From Thauera sp. (GTDB lineage: Bacteria; Pseudomonadota; Gammaproteobacteria; Burkholderiales; Rhodocyclaceae): a DNA stretch of 64,000 nucleotides. Position numbers and translations under genes: made by a program. This document shows, piece by piece, positions 41,085 to 49,663 of this stretch. A model generated the notes under the pieces. That model was not told the origin of the DNA, made no database searches, and was given only the letters and a program-made list of their open reading frames with translations. Position 1 is the first letter of the stretch. Every line of letters begins with the position of its first letter. The stretch spans positions 124,001 through 188,000 of the forward strand of contig JACKMB010000005.1 of assembly GCA_024235615.1 (NCBI GenBank), given 5' to 3'.

Positions 41085-41726
41085 ATGACCAGAAAGCCGC
41101 AAACCGGATTCACCCTCGTCGAGATCGCGATCGTGCTGCTCGTGGTCGGCCTGCTGCTGGGCGGCGTCATGAAGGGCCAGGCGCTGATCGACAGCGCACG
41201 CGTCAAGAACCTCGCCCAGGACCTGCGCAGCGTGCCGGCGATGATCCATGCCTATCAGGACCGCTTCCGCGCCCTGCCCGGCGACGACCCTGCCGCCGTC
41301 CGCCATCTATGCTCCGGCGGCGGTGCCTGCACCGTCGCAGGCAACGGCAATGGCGTGATCAACGGTGACTGGGATGCGGGCGCCGACACCGAATCGGTCC
41401 GCCTGTGGCAGCACCTGCGCCTTGCCGGCCTCGCCACCGGCAGCACGGACACCGCCGACGCCGGCTTCCTGCCGCGCAACGCGCTCGGCGGCCGGGTCGG
41501 TGTGCAGCGTGGCGGCAGCGTGCTCGGCCTGCCGGGCAGCTTGGTGGTGTGTTCGGACAACGTACCGGGCAAGCTGGTGACGCAGCTCGACATCGCGCTC
41601 GACGACGGCGACCCCGCCGCCGGTTCGCTGCGCGCCGGCTCGCCCGGCGACAGCGGGCTGGTAGCGATCTCTGCCGCCAACCCACTGCTCGAGGCGAACG
41701 CGCACACGGTGTGTTCGAATCTGTGA
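41085..41726 (+). CDS. Prepilin-like protein
   Basis: The 213-residue protein has a short leader (MTRKPQTG) and the canonical FTLVEIAIVLLVVGLLLGGV helix, so it is probably cleaved by a prepilin peptidase and N-methylated. The body is Gly/Asp-rich, with Cys near positions 75-80, one in the middle and one four residues from the end, compatible with a disulfide-closed loop. AGGAGA lies 8 bases upstream of the ATG, the best ribosome site in the operon, as would suit the most abundant subunit. Confidence 0.82.
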   Translation: MTRKPQTGFTLVEIAIVLLVVGLLLGGVMKGQALIDSARVKNLAQDLRSVPAMIHAYQDRFRALPGDDPAAVRHLCSGGGACTVAGNGNGVINGDWDAGADTESVRLWQHLRLAGLATGSTDTADAGFLPRNALGGRVGVQRGGSVLGLPGSLVVCSDNVPGKLVTQLDIALDDGDPAAGSLRAGSPGDSGLVAISAANPLLEANAHTVCSNL

Positions 41727-41755
41727 CGCGTGAGGGGTGAGGCGTCCGGGGCGGA

Positions 41756-43723
41756 TCAACCGCCGAGCAGGCGCTCCTCGGCGGCTTCCAGGCTGCCGGG
41801 GACGCCGAGCAGCACGATCACGTCGCCGCTCTCGATGCGCGTCTCGGCCGCGGGCGAGAGCGCGCGGATGCCGCGCCGGCGCACCGCCGACACCGCCACG
41901 CCGAACTCCTCCAGGCCGAGCTCGCCGATGCTGCGCCCGACCCCCGCCGCCCCCTCCGGGACGATCACCGAGCGCAGGCGCGCCTCCGCACCGTCGCCCC
42001 CGTCGCCCGCGTCGCTGCTGCCCTGGAAGAAGCCGCGCATCAGCGCGTAGCGCTGGCTGCGGATCTCGCGGATGCGGCGCACCACGCGGCTGAGCGGCAC
42101 CCCGGTGAGGGCGAGCGCGTGCGAGGCGAGCATGATGCTGGCCTCGAAGGCCTCGGGCACCACCTCGGCTGCCCCCGCCTGGGCGAGCTTCTCCAGGTCG
42201 GCCTCGTCGCCGGCGCGCACCACCACCGGCAGGCCGGGGCGCAGCGCGTGGGCGTGGTGGATCACGCGCAGCGCCGCCTCCAGGGCGTCGAAGGACACGA
42301 CCAGCGCGCTCGCGCGCTGGATGCCGGCCGCGATCAGGGTCTCGCGCCGCGCTGCGTCGCCATACACCACGGTGTCGCCGGCCGCGCCGGCCTCGCGCAC
42401 ACGCTCGGGGTCGAGGTCGAGCGCGACGTAGGCCACGTTCTCCTGCTCGAGGAAGCGCGCCAGGTACTGGCCACTGCGCCCGTAGCCGCACACGATGATG
42501 TGGCGCTCGGTGTTGAGCGACTGCGCCGCCACGCGGGTGAGCTCCATCGAGCGCAGCAGCCACTCCGAGGCGACGAAGCGCATCACCAGGCGGTCGCTCA
42601 CCTGCACGATCAGCGGTGCGACCAGCATCGACAGCACCAGCGCGGCCACCGTCGCCTGCGCGAGGCCGTAGGGCATCAGGCCGAGCTCGAGGATCTGCGA
42701 CAGCAGCACGAAGCCGAACTCGCCGCCCGCGCACAGCCACAGCCCGGAGCGCATCGCCGTGCCCGCCGGCGAACCGAAGAGGCGCGAGGCCGCGAAGACC
42801 ACGCCGAACTTCAGCACGAGCAGTGCGGCGAGCAGGCCGAGCACCGCCGGCAGGTTGCGCACGATCTCGGCGACGTCGAGCAGCATGCCGACGGTGACGA
42901 AGAAGAGTCCCAGCAGCACGTCGCGGAAGGGCTTGATGTCCTCTTCCACCTGGTAGCGGTATTCGGTCTCGGAGATCAGCATGCCGGCGAGGAAGGCCCC
43001 GAGCGCGAGCGACAGGCCCACCAGCTCGGACAGCCAGGCCAGACCGAGCGTGATCAGCAGCACGTTGAGCATGAAGAGCTCGCCCGAGCGCCGCCGCGCC
43101 ATCACCGTGAACCACCAGCGCATCAGGCGCTGGCCGAAGACCAGCACCAGCGAGAGCAGGAAGACCACCTTGAAGGCCGCCAGGCCGAGGGTGAACATCA
43201 TCTCCTCCGCCGGACGCGACAATGCGGGCAGCAGGATCAGCAGGGGCACCACCGCGATGTCCTGGAACAGCAGCACGCCGATGACTTCGCGGCCATGGCG
43301 GCTGTCGAGTTCCATGCGGTCGGCGAGCAGCTTGGAGAGGATCGCGGTCGACGACATCGCCAGCGTGCCGCCGAGCGCGAAGGCGGTGATCCAGCCCAGA
43401 CCGCCGAGCCGCCCGAGCAGGGTGACGAGCGCGATCGTCGCCAGCACCTGGGCGAGCCCGAGCCCGAACACGATGCGCTTCATCGCCATCAGGCGCCCGA
43501 GCGAAAACTCCAGGCCGATCGAGAACATCAGGAACACCACGCCGAACTCGGCGAGGTGGCGCGCGCCCGCAGACTCCTGCATCAGGTCGAGCGCGTGCGG
43601 CCCCCCGAGCGCGCCGACGAGCAGGTAGGCGAGCACCGGCGGCAGGTTCATGCTGCGGAAGAAGGCCACCATCACCACGGCGGCGGCCAGCAGCAGGACC
43701 ACGAATTCGAGGGTATTCAGCAT
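41756..43723 (-). CDS. CPA2-family K+/H+ antiporter with TrkA domains (KefB/KefC-like)
   Basis: The 655-residue protein has about 12 membrane helices (residues 1-385) of the Na+/H+ exchanger fold, then a TrkA-N (RCK) domain with the nucleotide-binding GYGRSGQYLARFLE near residue 412, and a TrkA-C domain (about 570-650). That is the KefB/KefC layout for potassium efflux. No KefF/KefG ancillary flavoprotein gene is adjacent, so glutathione gating is uncertain. It converges with the last pilin gene and diverges from kdsD. An 11-bp inverted repeat lies just before its start codon. Confidence 0.9.
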   Translation of the reverse strand: MLNTLEFVVLLLAAAVVMVAFFRSMNLPPVLAYLLVGALGGPHALDLMQESAGARHLAEFGVVFLMFSIGLEFSLGRLMAMKRIVFGLGLAQVLATIALVTLLGRLGGLGWITAFALGGTLAMSSTAILSKLLADRMELDSRHGREVIGVLLFQDIAVVPLLILLPALSRPAEEMMFTLGLAAFKVVFLLSLVLVFGQRLMRWWFTVMARRRSGELFMLNVLLITLGLAWLSELVGLSLALGAFLAGMLISETEYRYQVEEDIKPFRDVLLGLFFVTVGMLLDVAEIVRNLPAVLGLLAALLVLKFGVVFAASRLFGSPAGTAMRSGLWLCAGGEFGFVLLSQILELGLMPYGLAQATVAALVLSMLVAPLIVQVSDRLVMRFVASEWLLRSMELTRVAAQSLNTERHIIVCGYGRSGQYLARFLEQENVAYVALDLDPERVREAGAAGDTVVYGDAARRETLIAAGIQRASALVVSFDALEAALRVIHHAHALRPGLPVVVRAGDEADLEKLAQAGAAEVVPEAFEASIMLASHALALTGVPLSRVVRRIREIRSQRYALMRGFFQGSSDAGDGGDGAEARLRSVIVPEGAAGVGRSIGELGLEEFGVAVSAVRRRGIRALSPAAETRIESGDVIVLLGVPGSLEAAEERLLGG

Positions 43724-43727
43724 GGGA

Positions 43728-43760
43728 GCCCGGCAGCGTGTGGCGCCCGCGCTGCCGGGC
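43728..43760. repeat. Perfect 11-bp inverted repeat before the antiporter start codon
   Basis: Arms GCCCGGCAGCG (43728-43738) and its complement (43750-43760) flank an 11-base loop. In the antiporter mRNA the hairpin ends 4 bases before the ATG and would cover any ribosome site. Confidence 0.7.
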
Positions 43761-43778
43761 GGCGGCGCGGGTGTTTGG

Positions 43779-43786
43779 TATACAAT
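43779..43786 (+). promoter_or_regulatory. Candidate -10 for kdsD
   Basis: TATACAAT stands in a short A/T-rich patch about 90 bases before the kdsD ATG, with TTTGG directly upstream. No good -35 is visible. It is the only -10-like element in this divergent gap. Confidence 0.4.
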
Positions 43787-43876
43787 CCGCTCGATCGGGA
43801 GCTTGCCGGCAGCGGCGCGCCGTCATCCCGCCGAGCCACCGGTTTCCCTTCCGCGCCAGTTTAAAGCATCGAATCC

Positions 43877-44866
43877 ATGGACCCAATTTCCGCTTCGGGC
43901 GAAAGCCGAGCCGTCGCCCTCGCCCGCCGCGTGCTGCGCATCGAGGCCGACGCCGTGGCCGCGCTCGGCGCGCGCGTCGGCGAGGAGTTCGAGCGCGCGG
44001 TCGAGATCATTCTCGCCCGCCATGGCCGGGTGATCGTCACCGGCGTGGGCAAGTCGGGCCACATCGGCCGCAAGCTCGCCGCCACGCTGGCCAGCACCGG
44101 CACGCCGGCCTACTTCGTGCATGCCGCTGAGGCCGCGCACGGCGACCTCGGCATGATCACCCCGGAGGACGTCGTGATCGCGCTGTCGAACTCCGGCTCG
44201 AGCGAGGAACTGCTCACCATCGTGCCGCTGGTCAAGCGCCAGGGCGCCCGTCTGATCGCGATGACCGGCAAGCCGGATTCGCCGCTCGCGCGCGAGGCCG
44301 ACGCCCACCTGGACGCCGGTGTGGGCGAGGAGGCCTGCCCGCTCAACCTCGCGCCCACCGCGAGCACCACCGCGGCGCTCGCGCTCGGCGACGCGCTCGC
44401 GGTCGCGCTGCTCGACGCGCGCGGCTTCGCCGCCGAGGACTTCGCCCGCTCCCACCCCGGCGGCGCGCTCGGCCGCCGCCTGCTGACCCATGTCGGCGAC
44501 GTGATGCGCCCGGCCGCGGCGGTTCCACGCGTCGGCAGCGATGCCCCGCTCACCCAGGCCCTGCTGGCGATGACCGCCGGGGGCATGGGCATGACCGCGG
44601 TGGTCGACGCCGACGACGTGCCGGTGGGCATCTTCACCGACGGCGATCTGCGGCGCGCACTGGAAAAAGGCCGCGACGTCCGCAGTGCCCGGGTCAGCGA
44701 AGTCATGACGCGCAATCCGCGCAGCATCGCGCCCGGCGCGCTCGCCGCCGAGGCCGCCGCGACGATGGAGAACCTGCGCATCAGCCAGCTGCTGGTGCTC
44801 GATCAGGCAGGCCGGCTGGCCGGCGCGCTCACCACCCACGACCTGATGCTCGCCAAGGTCATCTGA
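43877..44866 (+). CDS. kdsD: Arabinose-5-phosphate isomerase
   Basis: This 329-residue enzyme makes D-arabinose 5-phosphate from ribulose 5-phosphate for Kdo and LPS synthesis. A SIS domain (residues 35-170; VTGVGKSGHIGRKLAATLASTGTPA, HGDLGMI) is followed by two CBS domains (205-329). ATG start. Its stop abuts the lptC start. The usual partner kdsC (Kdo-8-phosphate phosphatase) is missing from its normal place between kdsD and lptC. Confidence 0.97.
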   Translation: MDPISASGESRAVALARRVLRIEADAVAALGARVGEEFERAVEIILARHGRVIVTGVGKSGHIGRKLAATLASTGTPAYFVHAAEAAHGDLGMITPEDVVIALSNSGSSEELLTIVPLVKRQGARLIAMTGKPDSPLAREADAHLDAGVGEEACPLNLAPTASTTAALALGDALAVALLDARGFAAEDFARSHPGGALGRRLLTHVGDVMRPAAAVPRVGSDAPLTQALLAMTAGGMGMTAVVDADDVPVGIFTDGDLRRALEKGRDVRSARVSEVMTRNPRSIAPGALAAEAAATMENLRISQLLVLDQAGRLAGALTTHDLMLAKVI

Positions 44867-45448
44867 ATGCGGGTCGACACCTGGCGCCTGTATCCGATCT
44901 TCGCGCTCGCGGTGCTCGCGGGCGGATCGGTGTGGCTCGAGCGCATCACCCGGATCGACGACCCGGTGACGATTGCGGAGCAGACCGGGCCGGACTTCAT
45001 CGCCCACGACACCCGCGTCGTCGGATTCAGCGCGCTGGGCGCACGGCGCTATGAACTGGTCGCCGAGCGCCTCGAACACTTCCCCGCCAGCGACATCACG
45101 CGACTGCACCAACCTCGCCTGCAGCTGCACGGCGAGGAGGGCACGACCACGATCACCGCGCGCGCGGCGGACGTCTCGCCGGGCGGGGAGCAGGTCGACC
45201 TTGCCGGCGAGGTCCGCGTGCGCCGCCCGGGCCAGGCGGGGGCACTGCCGCTCGCGCTCGACTCCGAGACGCTCACGGTCTGGCCGGACGCCCAGCGCGC
45301 GCGCACCGACTCGCCGGTGCTGATGACGCGCGGCACAGCTCGCGCCTCGGCACGGGGCATGCGCGCGGACAACCTGTTCGGCACGCTCGAACTCATCGGC
45401 GAGGTCAGCACGACGATGCCACCCCGCCGCCAAGGATCCCCCTCATGA
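44867..45448 (+). CDS. lptC: LPS export protein LptC
   Basis: The 193-residue bitopic protein has an N-terminal membrane anchor (YPIFALAVLAGGSVWLE) and a periplasmic beta-jellyroll domain with PDFIAHDTRVVGFSALG, RYELVAERLEHFP and VLMTRGTARASARGM. It passes LPS from the LptB2FG complex to LptA. The start codon directly follows the kdsD stop, and the gene overlaps lptA by 4 bases. The sequence is divergent, so the call relies partly on position. Confidence 0.9.
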   Translation: MRVDTWRLYPIFALAVLAGGSVWLERITRIDDPVTIAEQTGPDFIAHDTRVVGFSALGARRYELVAERLEHFPASDITRLHQPRLQLHGEEGTTTITARAADVSPGGEQVDLAGEVRVRRPGQAGALPLALDSETLTVWPDAQRARTDSPVLMTRGTARASARGMRADNLFGTLELIGEVSTTMPPRRQGSPS

Positions 45449-45984
45449 AGCAACTCCTCATCGCCACCGCGGCTGCGCTGCTGGTCGCCGCCTCGCCCGC
45501 GCTCGCCGAGAAGGCCGATCGCGACCAGCCGGTCAACATCGAAGCCGACCGCCTGACCGTGGACGACCGCAACAAGGTGCACATCTTCGAGGGCAACGTG
45601 ATCCTCACCCAGGGCACGCTGACCATCCGCGGCGACAAGCTGGTCGTCACCCAGGACGCCGCCGGCTTCCAGAACGGCGTCGCGACCGCGGCCGGCAAGG
45701 GCCTGGCGACCTTCCGCCAGCGCCGCGACGGCAGCGCCGAATACGTCGAGGGCGAGGCCGAACGCATCGAGTACGACAGCCGGACCGAGAAGGCCAGGCT
45801 GTTCAACCGCGCCAAGGTCACCAGCGGCGGCGACCAGGTCGCGGGCCACTACATCGAGTACGACGCGATCACCGAGAACTATCTCGCCACCAACGCCCCC
45901 GGCAGCCGCCAGGGTGCGCCGGCCGGCAGGGTGCGCGCGGTGATCCAGCCCAAGTCCGACGGCCAGCCCGCCGGCACGCAATGA
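45445..45984 (+). CDS. lptA: LPS transport periplasmic protein LptA
   Basis: The 179-residue protein has a signal peptide ([18 protein letters not shown]) and an OstA-like beta-jellyroll: [36 protein letters not shown] and [23 protein letters not shown]. It forms the periplasmic bridge of the Lpt system. LptB, normally the next gene together with rpoN, is absent here; an enoyl-CoA hydratase gene follows instead. Confidence 0.94.
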   Translation: MKQLLIATAAALLVAASPALAEKADRDQPVNIEADRLTVDDRNKVHIFEGNVILTQGTLTIRGDKLVVTQDAAGFQNGVATAAGKGLATFRQRRDGSAEYVEGEAERIEYDSRTEKARLFNRAKVTSGGDQVAGHYIEYDAITENYLATNAPGSRQGAPAGRVRAVIQPKSDGQPAGTQ

Positions 45985-46021
45985 CCCCCCACCACGAGCA
46001 CGACCACAGGAAGGAGACAGC

Positions 46022-46798
46022 ATGAGCTTCGAGATGATCATCGCCGAGAAACGCGGCCGTGTCGGCCTCATCACCCTCAACCGCCCGAAGGCGCTCAACG
46101 CGCTCAACGACCAGGTGGTGAACGAGATCACCGCCGCACTGAACGACTTCGAGTCCGACGACGGCATCGGTGCCATGGTCATCACCGGCTCGGAGAAGGC
46201 ATTCGCCGCCGGCGCCGATATCGGCGCGATGGCGAGCTTCTCCTACATGGACGCGTACAAGAGCGAGTACATCACCCGCAACTGGGAGCGCGTGAAGACC
46301 TGTCGCAAGCCGGTGATCGCCGCAGTGGCGGGCTTCGCGCTCGGCGGCGGCAGCGAGCTGGCGATGATGTGCGACATCATCATCGCCGCCGACACCGCGA
46401 AGTTCGGCCAGCCGGAAGTCAAGCTCGGCACCCTGCCCGGCGCGGGCGGCACGCAGCGCCTGCCGCGCGCGGTGGGCAAGGCGAAGGCGATGGAGCTGTG
46501 CCTGACCGGCCGCATGATGGACGCCACCGAAGCCGAGCGCGCCGGCCTGGTCGCGCGCGTGGTGCCGGCCGACAAGCTGCTCGAGGACGCGCTCGCCACC
46601 GCGGAAACCATCGCCGGCTACTCGCTGCCGGTGGTCATGATGATCAAGGAGTCGATCAACCGCGCCTACGAGAGCAGCCTCAACGAGGGCCTGCTGTTCG
46701 AGCGCCGCGTCTTCCACGCCTCGTTCGCGCTCAACGACCAGAAGGAGGGCATGGCGGCCTTCGTCGAGAAGCGCAAGGCGAACTTCCGCCACGACTGA
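46022..46798 (+). CDS. Enoyl-CoA hydratase (crotonase family)
   Basis: The 258-residue crotonase has family-typical length and hydrates short-chain enoyl-CoA, as in fatty acid, PHA or aromatic degradation. Active-site elements are the oxyanion-hole [11 protein letters not shown] near residue 62 and [15 protein letters not shown] near 105, with the catalytic Glu in [21 protein letters not shown] strong AAGGAG lies 8 bases before the ATG. It is 37 bases after lptA and ends at a clear terminator, so it is probably co-transcribed with the Lpt genes. Confidence 0.93.
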   Translation: MSFEMIIAEKRGRVGLITLNRPKALNALNDQVVNEITAALNDFESDDGIGAMVITGSEKAFAAGADIGAMASFSYMDAYKSEYITRNWERVKTCRKPVIAAVAGFALGGGSELAMMCDIIIAADTAKFGQPEVKLGTLPGAGGTQRLPRAVGKAKAMELCLTGRMMDATEAERAGLVARVVPADKLLEDALATAETIAGYSLPVVMMIKESINRAYESSLNEGLLFERRVFHASFALNDQKEGMAAFVEKRKANFRHD

Positions 46799-46820
46799 GC
46801 GTTCGATCGCCAGACACACC

Positions 46821-46850
46821 GCGGCCGGCGTCCAGCCGGCCGCTTGCGTT
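46821..46850 (+). terminator. Rho-independent terminator after the enoyl-CoA hydratase gene
   Basis: A 9-bp GC stem (arms 46821-46829 and 46835-46843, 5-base loop) is followed by TTGCGTTT. It lies 23 bases after the stop. Confidence 0.7.
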
Positions 46851-47022
46851 TACCCGCCGGCATGCGTCATGCGGCTGAAACCCGGCCCCGGCACACTTGC
46901 GCCGCGTCCGCGCCTGCCCTGCAGCGCAACACCCCGGGTGGCTAGTCAAAGAAAATGGCGCCCGGGCGCAAGTGATTGATTCCTTCAATCAATCCCGGAT
47001 GTTGCGATGCACAAAAATATGC

Positions 47023-47050
47023 TTGACAGCCCGAATCGGGTCCGTATAAT
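47023..47050 (+). promoter_or_regulatory. Consensus sigma-70 promoter of the phasin gene
   Basis: TTGACA (47023-47028) and TATAAT (47045-47050) match both consensus hexamers exactly, with a 16-base spacer. The spacer contains the palindrome CCCGAATCGGG (47030-47040), a likely repressor operator. The predicted start is near 47057, leaving a leader of about 70 bases that contains a 9-bp inverted repeat (47069-47077 with 47088-47096). Confidence 0.9.
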
Positions 47051-47125
47051 CCGAACCATGCTGCAACGCAACATCGCAGCTACCGAAGCGATGTTGATGC
47101 ACCCACACTTTTCAAGGAGATCCAC

Positions 47126-47692
47126 ATGAGCAACTTCGTCACCCCCGAGCAGTTCGCCGCCGCCAACAAGACCAACATCGAGACCCTGCTGACCCTGGCC
47201 AACACCGCCTTCGCCAGCGCCGAGCGCCTCGCCGCCCTGAACCTGAACACCGCCCGTTCGCTGCTGGAAGACGGCGTGGCCAACACCAAGGCCCTGCTGG
47301 CTGCCAAGGACGTGCAGGAGCTGGTGAACCTGCAGGTCTCGCTGGCCCAGCCGATCGTCGAGAAGGCCGTCGCCTACGCCCGCAGCGTCTACGAGATCTC
47401 GTCGCAGAGCCAGGAAGAAATGTCGAAGGTCTTCGAAGGCCAGGTCGCCGAGATGAACAAGGGCGTCGCCACCGCGCTCGACAAGGCTGCCAAGTCGGCT
47501 CCCGCCGGTTCGGACGTTGCCGTCGCCGCCGTCAAGTCGGCCATCGCCGCCGCCAACAGCGCCTACGACAGCATGAGCAAGGCTGCCAAGCAGGTCGCCG
47601 AGATCGCCGAAGCCAACGTGGCCGCCGCGACCAACGCCACCGTCAAGGCCGTCAGCACCACCGCCAAGACCGCTGCCAAGAAGGCTGCCTAA
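47126..47692 (+). CDS. phaP: Phasin family protein
   Basis: The 188-residue helical, Ala-rich, Trp-free protein has the Phasin_2 layout: TPEQFAAANKTNIETLLTLANTAFASAERLAALN, then LEDGVANTKALLAAKDVQELV and a C-terminal Ala/Lys-rich tail (TTAKTAAKKAA). Phasins coat polyhydroxyalkanoate granules and control their size. AAGGAG lies 7 bases before the ATG. Codon choice is highly uniform and the promoter is perfect, both typical of a very abundant protein. The gene stands alone between two terminators. Confidence 0.94.
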   Translation: MSNFVTPEQFAAANKTNIETLLTLANTAFASAERLAALNLNTARSLLEDGVANTKALLAAKDVQELVNLQVSLAQPIVEKAVAYARSVYEISSQSQEEMSKVFEGQVAEMNKGVATALDKAAKSAPAGSDVAVAAVKSAIAAANSAYDSMSKAAKQVAEIAEANVAAATNATVKAVSTTAKTAAKKAA

Positions 47693-47714
47693 GCTTCTTC
47701 GGTACCGTCTGACG

Positions 47715-47742
47715 AAAAGGCCCCGCGATGCGGGGCCTTTTT
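47715..47742 (+). terminator. Rho-independent terminator of the phasin gene
   Basis: AAGGCCCCGC and GCGGGGCCTT (47717-47726 and 47730-47739) form a perfect 10-bp stem with a 3-base loop, followed by T residues, 24 bases after the phasin stop. Confidence 0.92.
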
Positions 47743-47800
47743 GCGTCTACCCGCCGCGTCGCGCGACCGCTGCCTGCCGGGGCACGGCTGCAAGCCCGGC

Positions 47801-48172
47801 TCAATCGTAGCGGATGTAGCGGAAGCGCTCGTCCGCGTTCGGCGTACCCTCCAGCGCCCCGCCCTCGCTTGCGGGCTGCCATTGCACCACCTCTTCGATC
47901 TTGCGCGCGAGGGCAAGATCGCGTGCGGTGATGCCGCGTGGCGAATGCGTGGACAGGCGCACCCGCACACGGTCCCAGCTCAGCTCCATCTCGGGGTGAT
48001 GCCAGGCCGCCTCGGCCAGGTGCCCGACCACGCCGGCCACCATCAGCGTCGCCTTCCAGCCGCCGCTGCGGTAGTCGCGCACCAGACAGCCCGCCTCCAG
48101 TCGCCAGTGCGCCAGCCCCGCAAGGCCGGCGAGGATCTCCTCCTCGTCGAGCGCACGGATCTCTTCACTCAT
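47801..48172 (-). CDS. Pterin-4a-carbinolamine dehydratase (PhhB-like)
   Basis: The 123-residue protein contains the PCD/DCoH signature: WHHPEMELSWDRVRVRLSTH near residue 57, then GITARDLALARKIE. The two His of HHP and the His of STH are the dehydration residues. It recycles tetrahydrobiopterin in phenylalanine hydroxylation or acts as a minor cofactor enzyme. The ~30-residue C-terminal extension (WQPASEGGALEGTPN on) is not usual. No phenylalanine hydroxylase is adjacent. Confidence 0.92.
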   Translation of the reverse strand: MSEEIRALDEEEILAGLAGLAHWRLEAGCLVRDYRSGGWKATLMVAGVVGHLAEAAWHHPEMELSWDRVRVRLSTHSPRGITARDLALARKIEEVVQWQPASEGGALEGTPNADERFRYIRYD

Positions 48173-48236
48173 CGTCCTTCTCCCCTTGTCCCGAGCCGCC
48201 CCTGCGGCCTGTGCGGGAGACCGGGCGCGAACGCGC

Positions 48237-49013
48237 TCAGTTCCCGCCGGCTTCGGCCGCCGCCTCGTCGGCGAGCGGCGGAGCGCCGGCCTCGTCTTGG
48301 TAGTGATGCGGGAACAGCCGGCGCATCTCGCCTTCGATCCAGGCCTCCGCCTGCTCGCTCACGTCGTTGGCCTTGACGCCCTTGACCTCGATCACCGGGC
48401 CGATGCTGACGACGATCTCGCCGGCACGCTTGATGAAGGCGTTGCGCCGCCAGAACTCGCCCGCGTTGTGCGCCACCGGCACCACCGGCACGCCGGCGCG
48501 CTTGGCGAGGATGGCCCCGCCCGGCTTGTAGCGCCGCGTCGCGCCCGGCGCCACGCGCGTGCCCTCGGGGAAGACCACCACCCACAGGCCCTCCTTGAGG
48601 CGCTCGCGGCCCTGCTCCACCACCTGGGTGAGCGCATCCTTGCCGGCGGAGCGGTCGATCGCGATGCCGGGGATCATGCCCAGCGCCCAGCCGAAGAAGG
48701 GGACGCGCAGCAGCTCGCGCTTGAGCACGTAGCACAGCGGCGGAAAGATCACCTGCAGCGCGATCGTCTCCCACGCCGACTGGTGCTTGGAGAGCACCAC
48801 CGCCGGGCCGGCCGGGATGTTCTCGGCGCCGATCACGCGGTAGCGGATGCCGAGCACGTGGCGGATCACCCACATCATGATCGGCACCCAGCTCGTGATC
48901 AGCCGGTGCCGCGTCATCGGCGGCAGCCAGAAGATGAAGGTGGCGAGGAACGCGTAGGGCACCGTGATCACGGTGAGCAGGATCGCGAACAGGATGGAGC
49001 GGATCAGATGCAC
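48237..49013 (-). CDS. plsC: 1-acyl-sn-glycerol-3-phosphate acyltransferase
   Basis: The 258-residue membrane acyltransferase starts with GTG (49011-49013), preceded by GGAAGAG. Acyltransferase motif I reads SKHQSAWE (HX4E instead of HX4D, a form seen in betaproteobacterial homologues), and motif III reads FPEGTRVAPG near residue 130. It makes phosphatidic acid from lysophosphatidate. It follows gmhB on the same strand, the usual gmhB-plsC arrangement in this lineage. Confidence 0.93.
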   Translation of the reverse strand: MHLIRSILFAILLTVITVPYAFLATFIFWLPPMTRHRLITSWVPIMMWVIRHVLGIRYRVIGAENIPAGPAVVLSKHQSAWETIALQVIFPPLCYVLKRELLRVPFFGWALGMIPGIAIDRSAGKDALTQVVEQGRERLKEGLWVVVFPEGTRVAPGATRRYKPGGAILAKRAGVPVVPVAHNAGEFWRRNAFIKRAGEIVVSIGPVIEVKGVKANDVSEQAEAWIEGEMRRLFPHHYQDEAGAPPLADEAAAEAGGN

Positions 49014-49071
49014 GATTCTCTTCCGGTGAAGAAGGCGTGAGGGGTGGGGAAGCGGCTGCGCACCGCGCCGC

Positions 49072-49605
49072 TCAGGCGGTCAGTGCGGCGGCGACGGCGT
49101 CGAGGTCGGGATAGACCTGCGTGCCGGGCGGCAGCTCGCCGCTCGCCTGCGTGGCCTCGCCCTTGCCGGTGAGCACCAGATACGGCTTGGCGCCGGCCGC
49201 AGCGGCGGCCTGGAGGTCGCGCAGGCCGTCGCCGACGCAGGGCACATCGGCGAGTTCGACGTTGAAGCGCTCGGCGATCTGCAGGAGCATGCCCGGCTTG
49301 GGCTTGCGGCAGTCGCAGGTCGAATCGGCCGCGTGCGGACAGAAGAAGATGCCGTCGAGCCGCCCGCCCGCCTGGGCCAGGCTCTTGACCATGCGGTCGT
49401 TGATGGCATTGAGCGTGTCCATGCCGAACAGCCCGCGGCCGATGCCCGACTGGTTGGTGGCCACCACCACCCGCCAGCCCCACTGGTTGAGCCGCGCGAT
49501 CGCCTCGAGCGCACCAGGGACCGGCTTCCACTCCTCGGGCGACTTGATGTACTGCCCCGAATCGACGTTGATCACGCCGTCGCGGTCGAGAATGATGAGC
49601 TTCAT
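49072..49605 (-). CDS. gmhB: D-glycero-beta-D-manno-heptose 1,7-bisphosphate 7-phosphatase
   Basis: From ATG 49603-49605 the protein has 177 residues, starting MKLIILDRDGVINVDSG, the HAD nucleophile motif. The zinc-binding CPHAADSTCDCRKPKPG segment near residue 100 is specific to GmhB. It dephosphorylates heptose bisphosphate for LPS inner-core synthesis. AAGGAG lies 6 bases upstream. It lies between glyS and plsC. Confidence 0.95.
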   Translation of the reverse strand: MKLIILDRDGVINVDSGQYIKSPEEWKPVPGALEAIARLNQWGWRVVVATNQSGIGRGLFGMDTLNAINDRMVKSLAQAGGRLDGIFFCPHAADSTCDCRKPKPGMLLQIAERFNVELADVPCVGDGLRDLQAAAAAGAKPYLVLTGKGEATQASGELPPGTQVYPDLDAVAAALTA

Positions 49606-49663
49606 CACGGGCTCCTTGCGGGGGCGAAGCCCGCGGCGACGCACGCCGCGGGGACGACGACGA

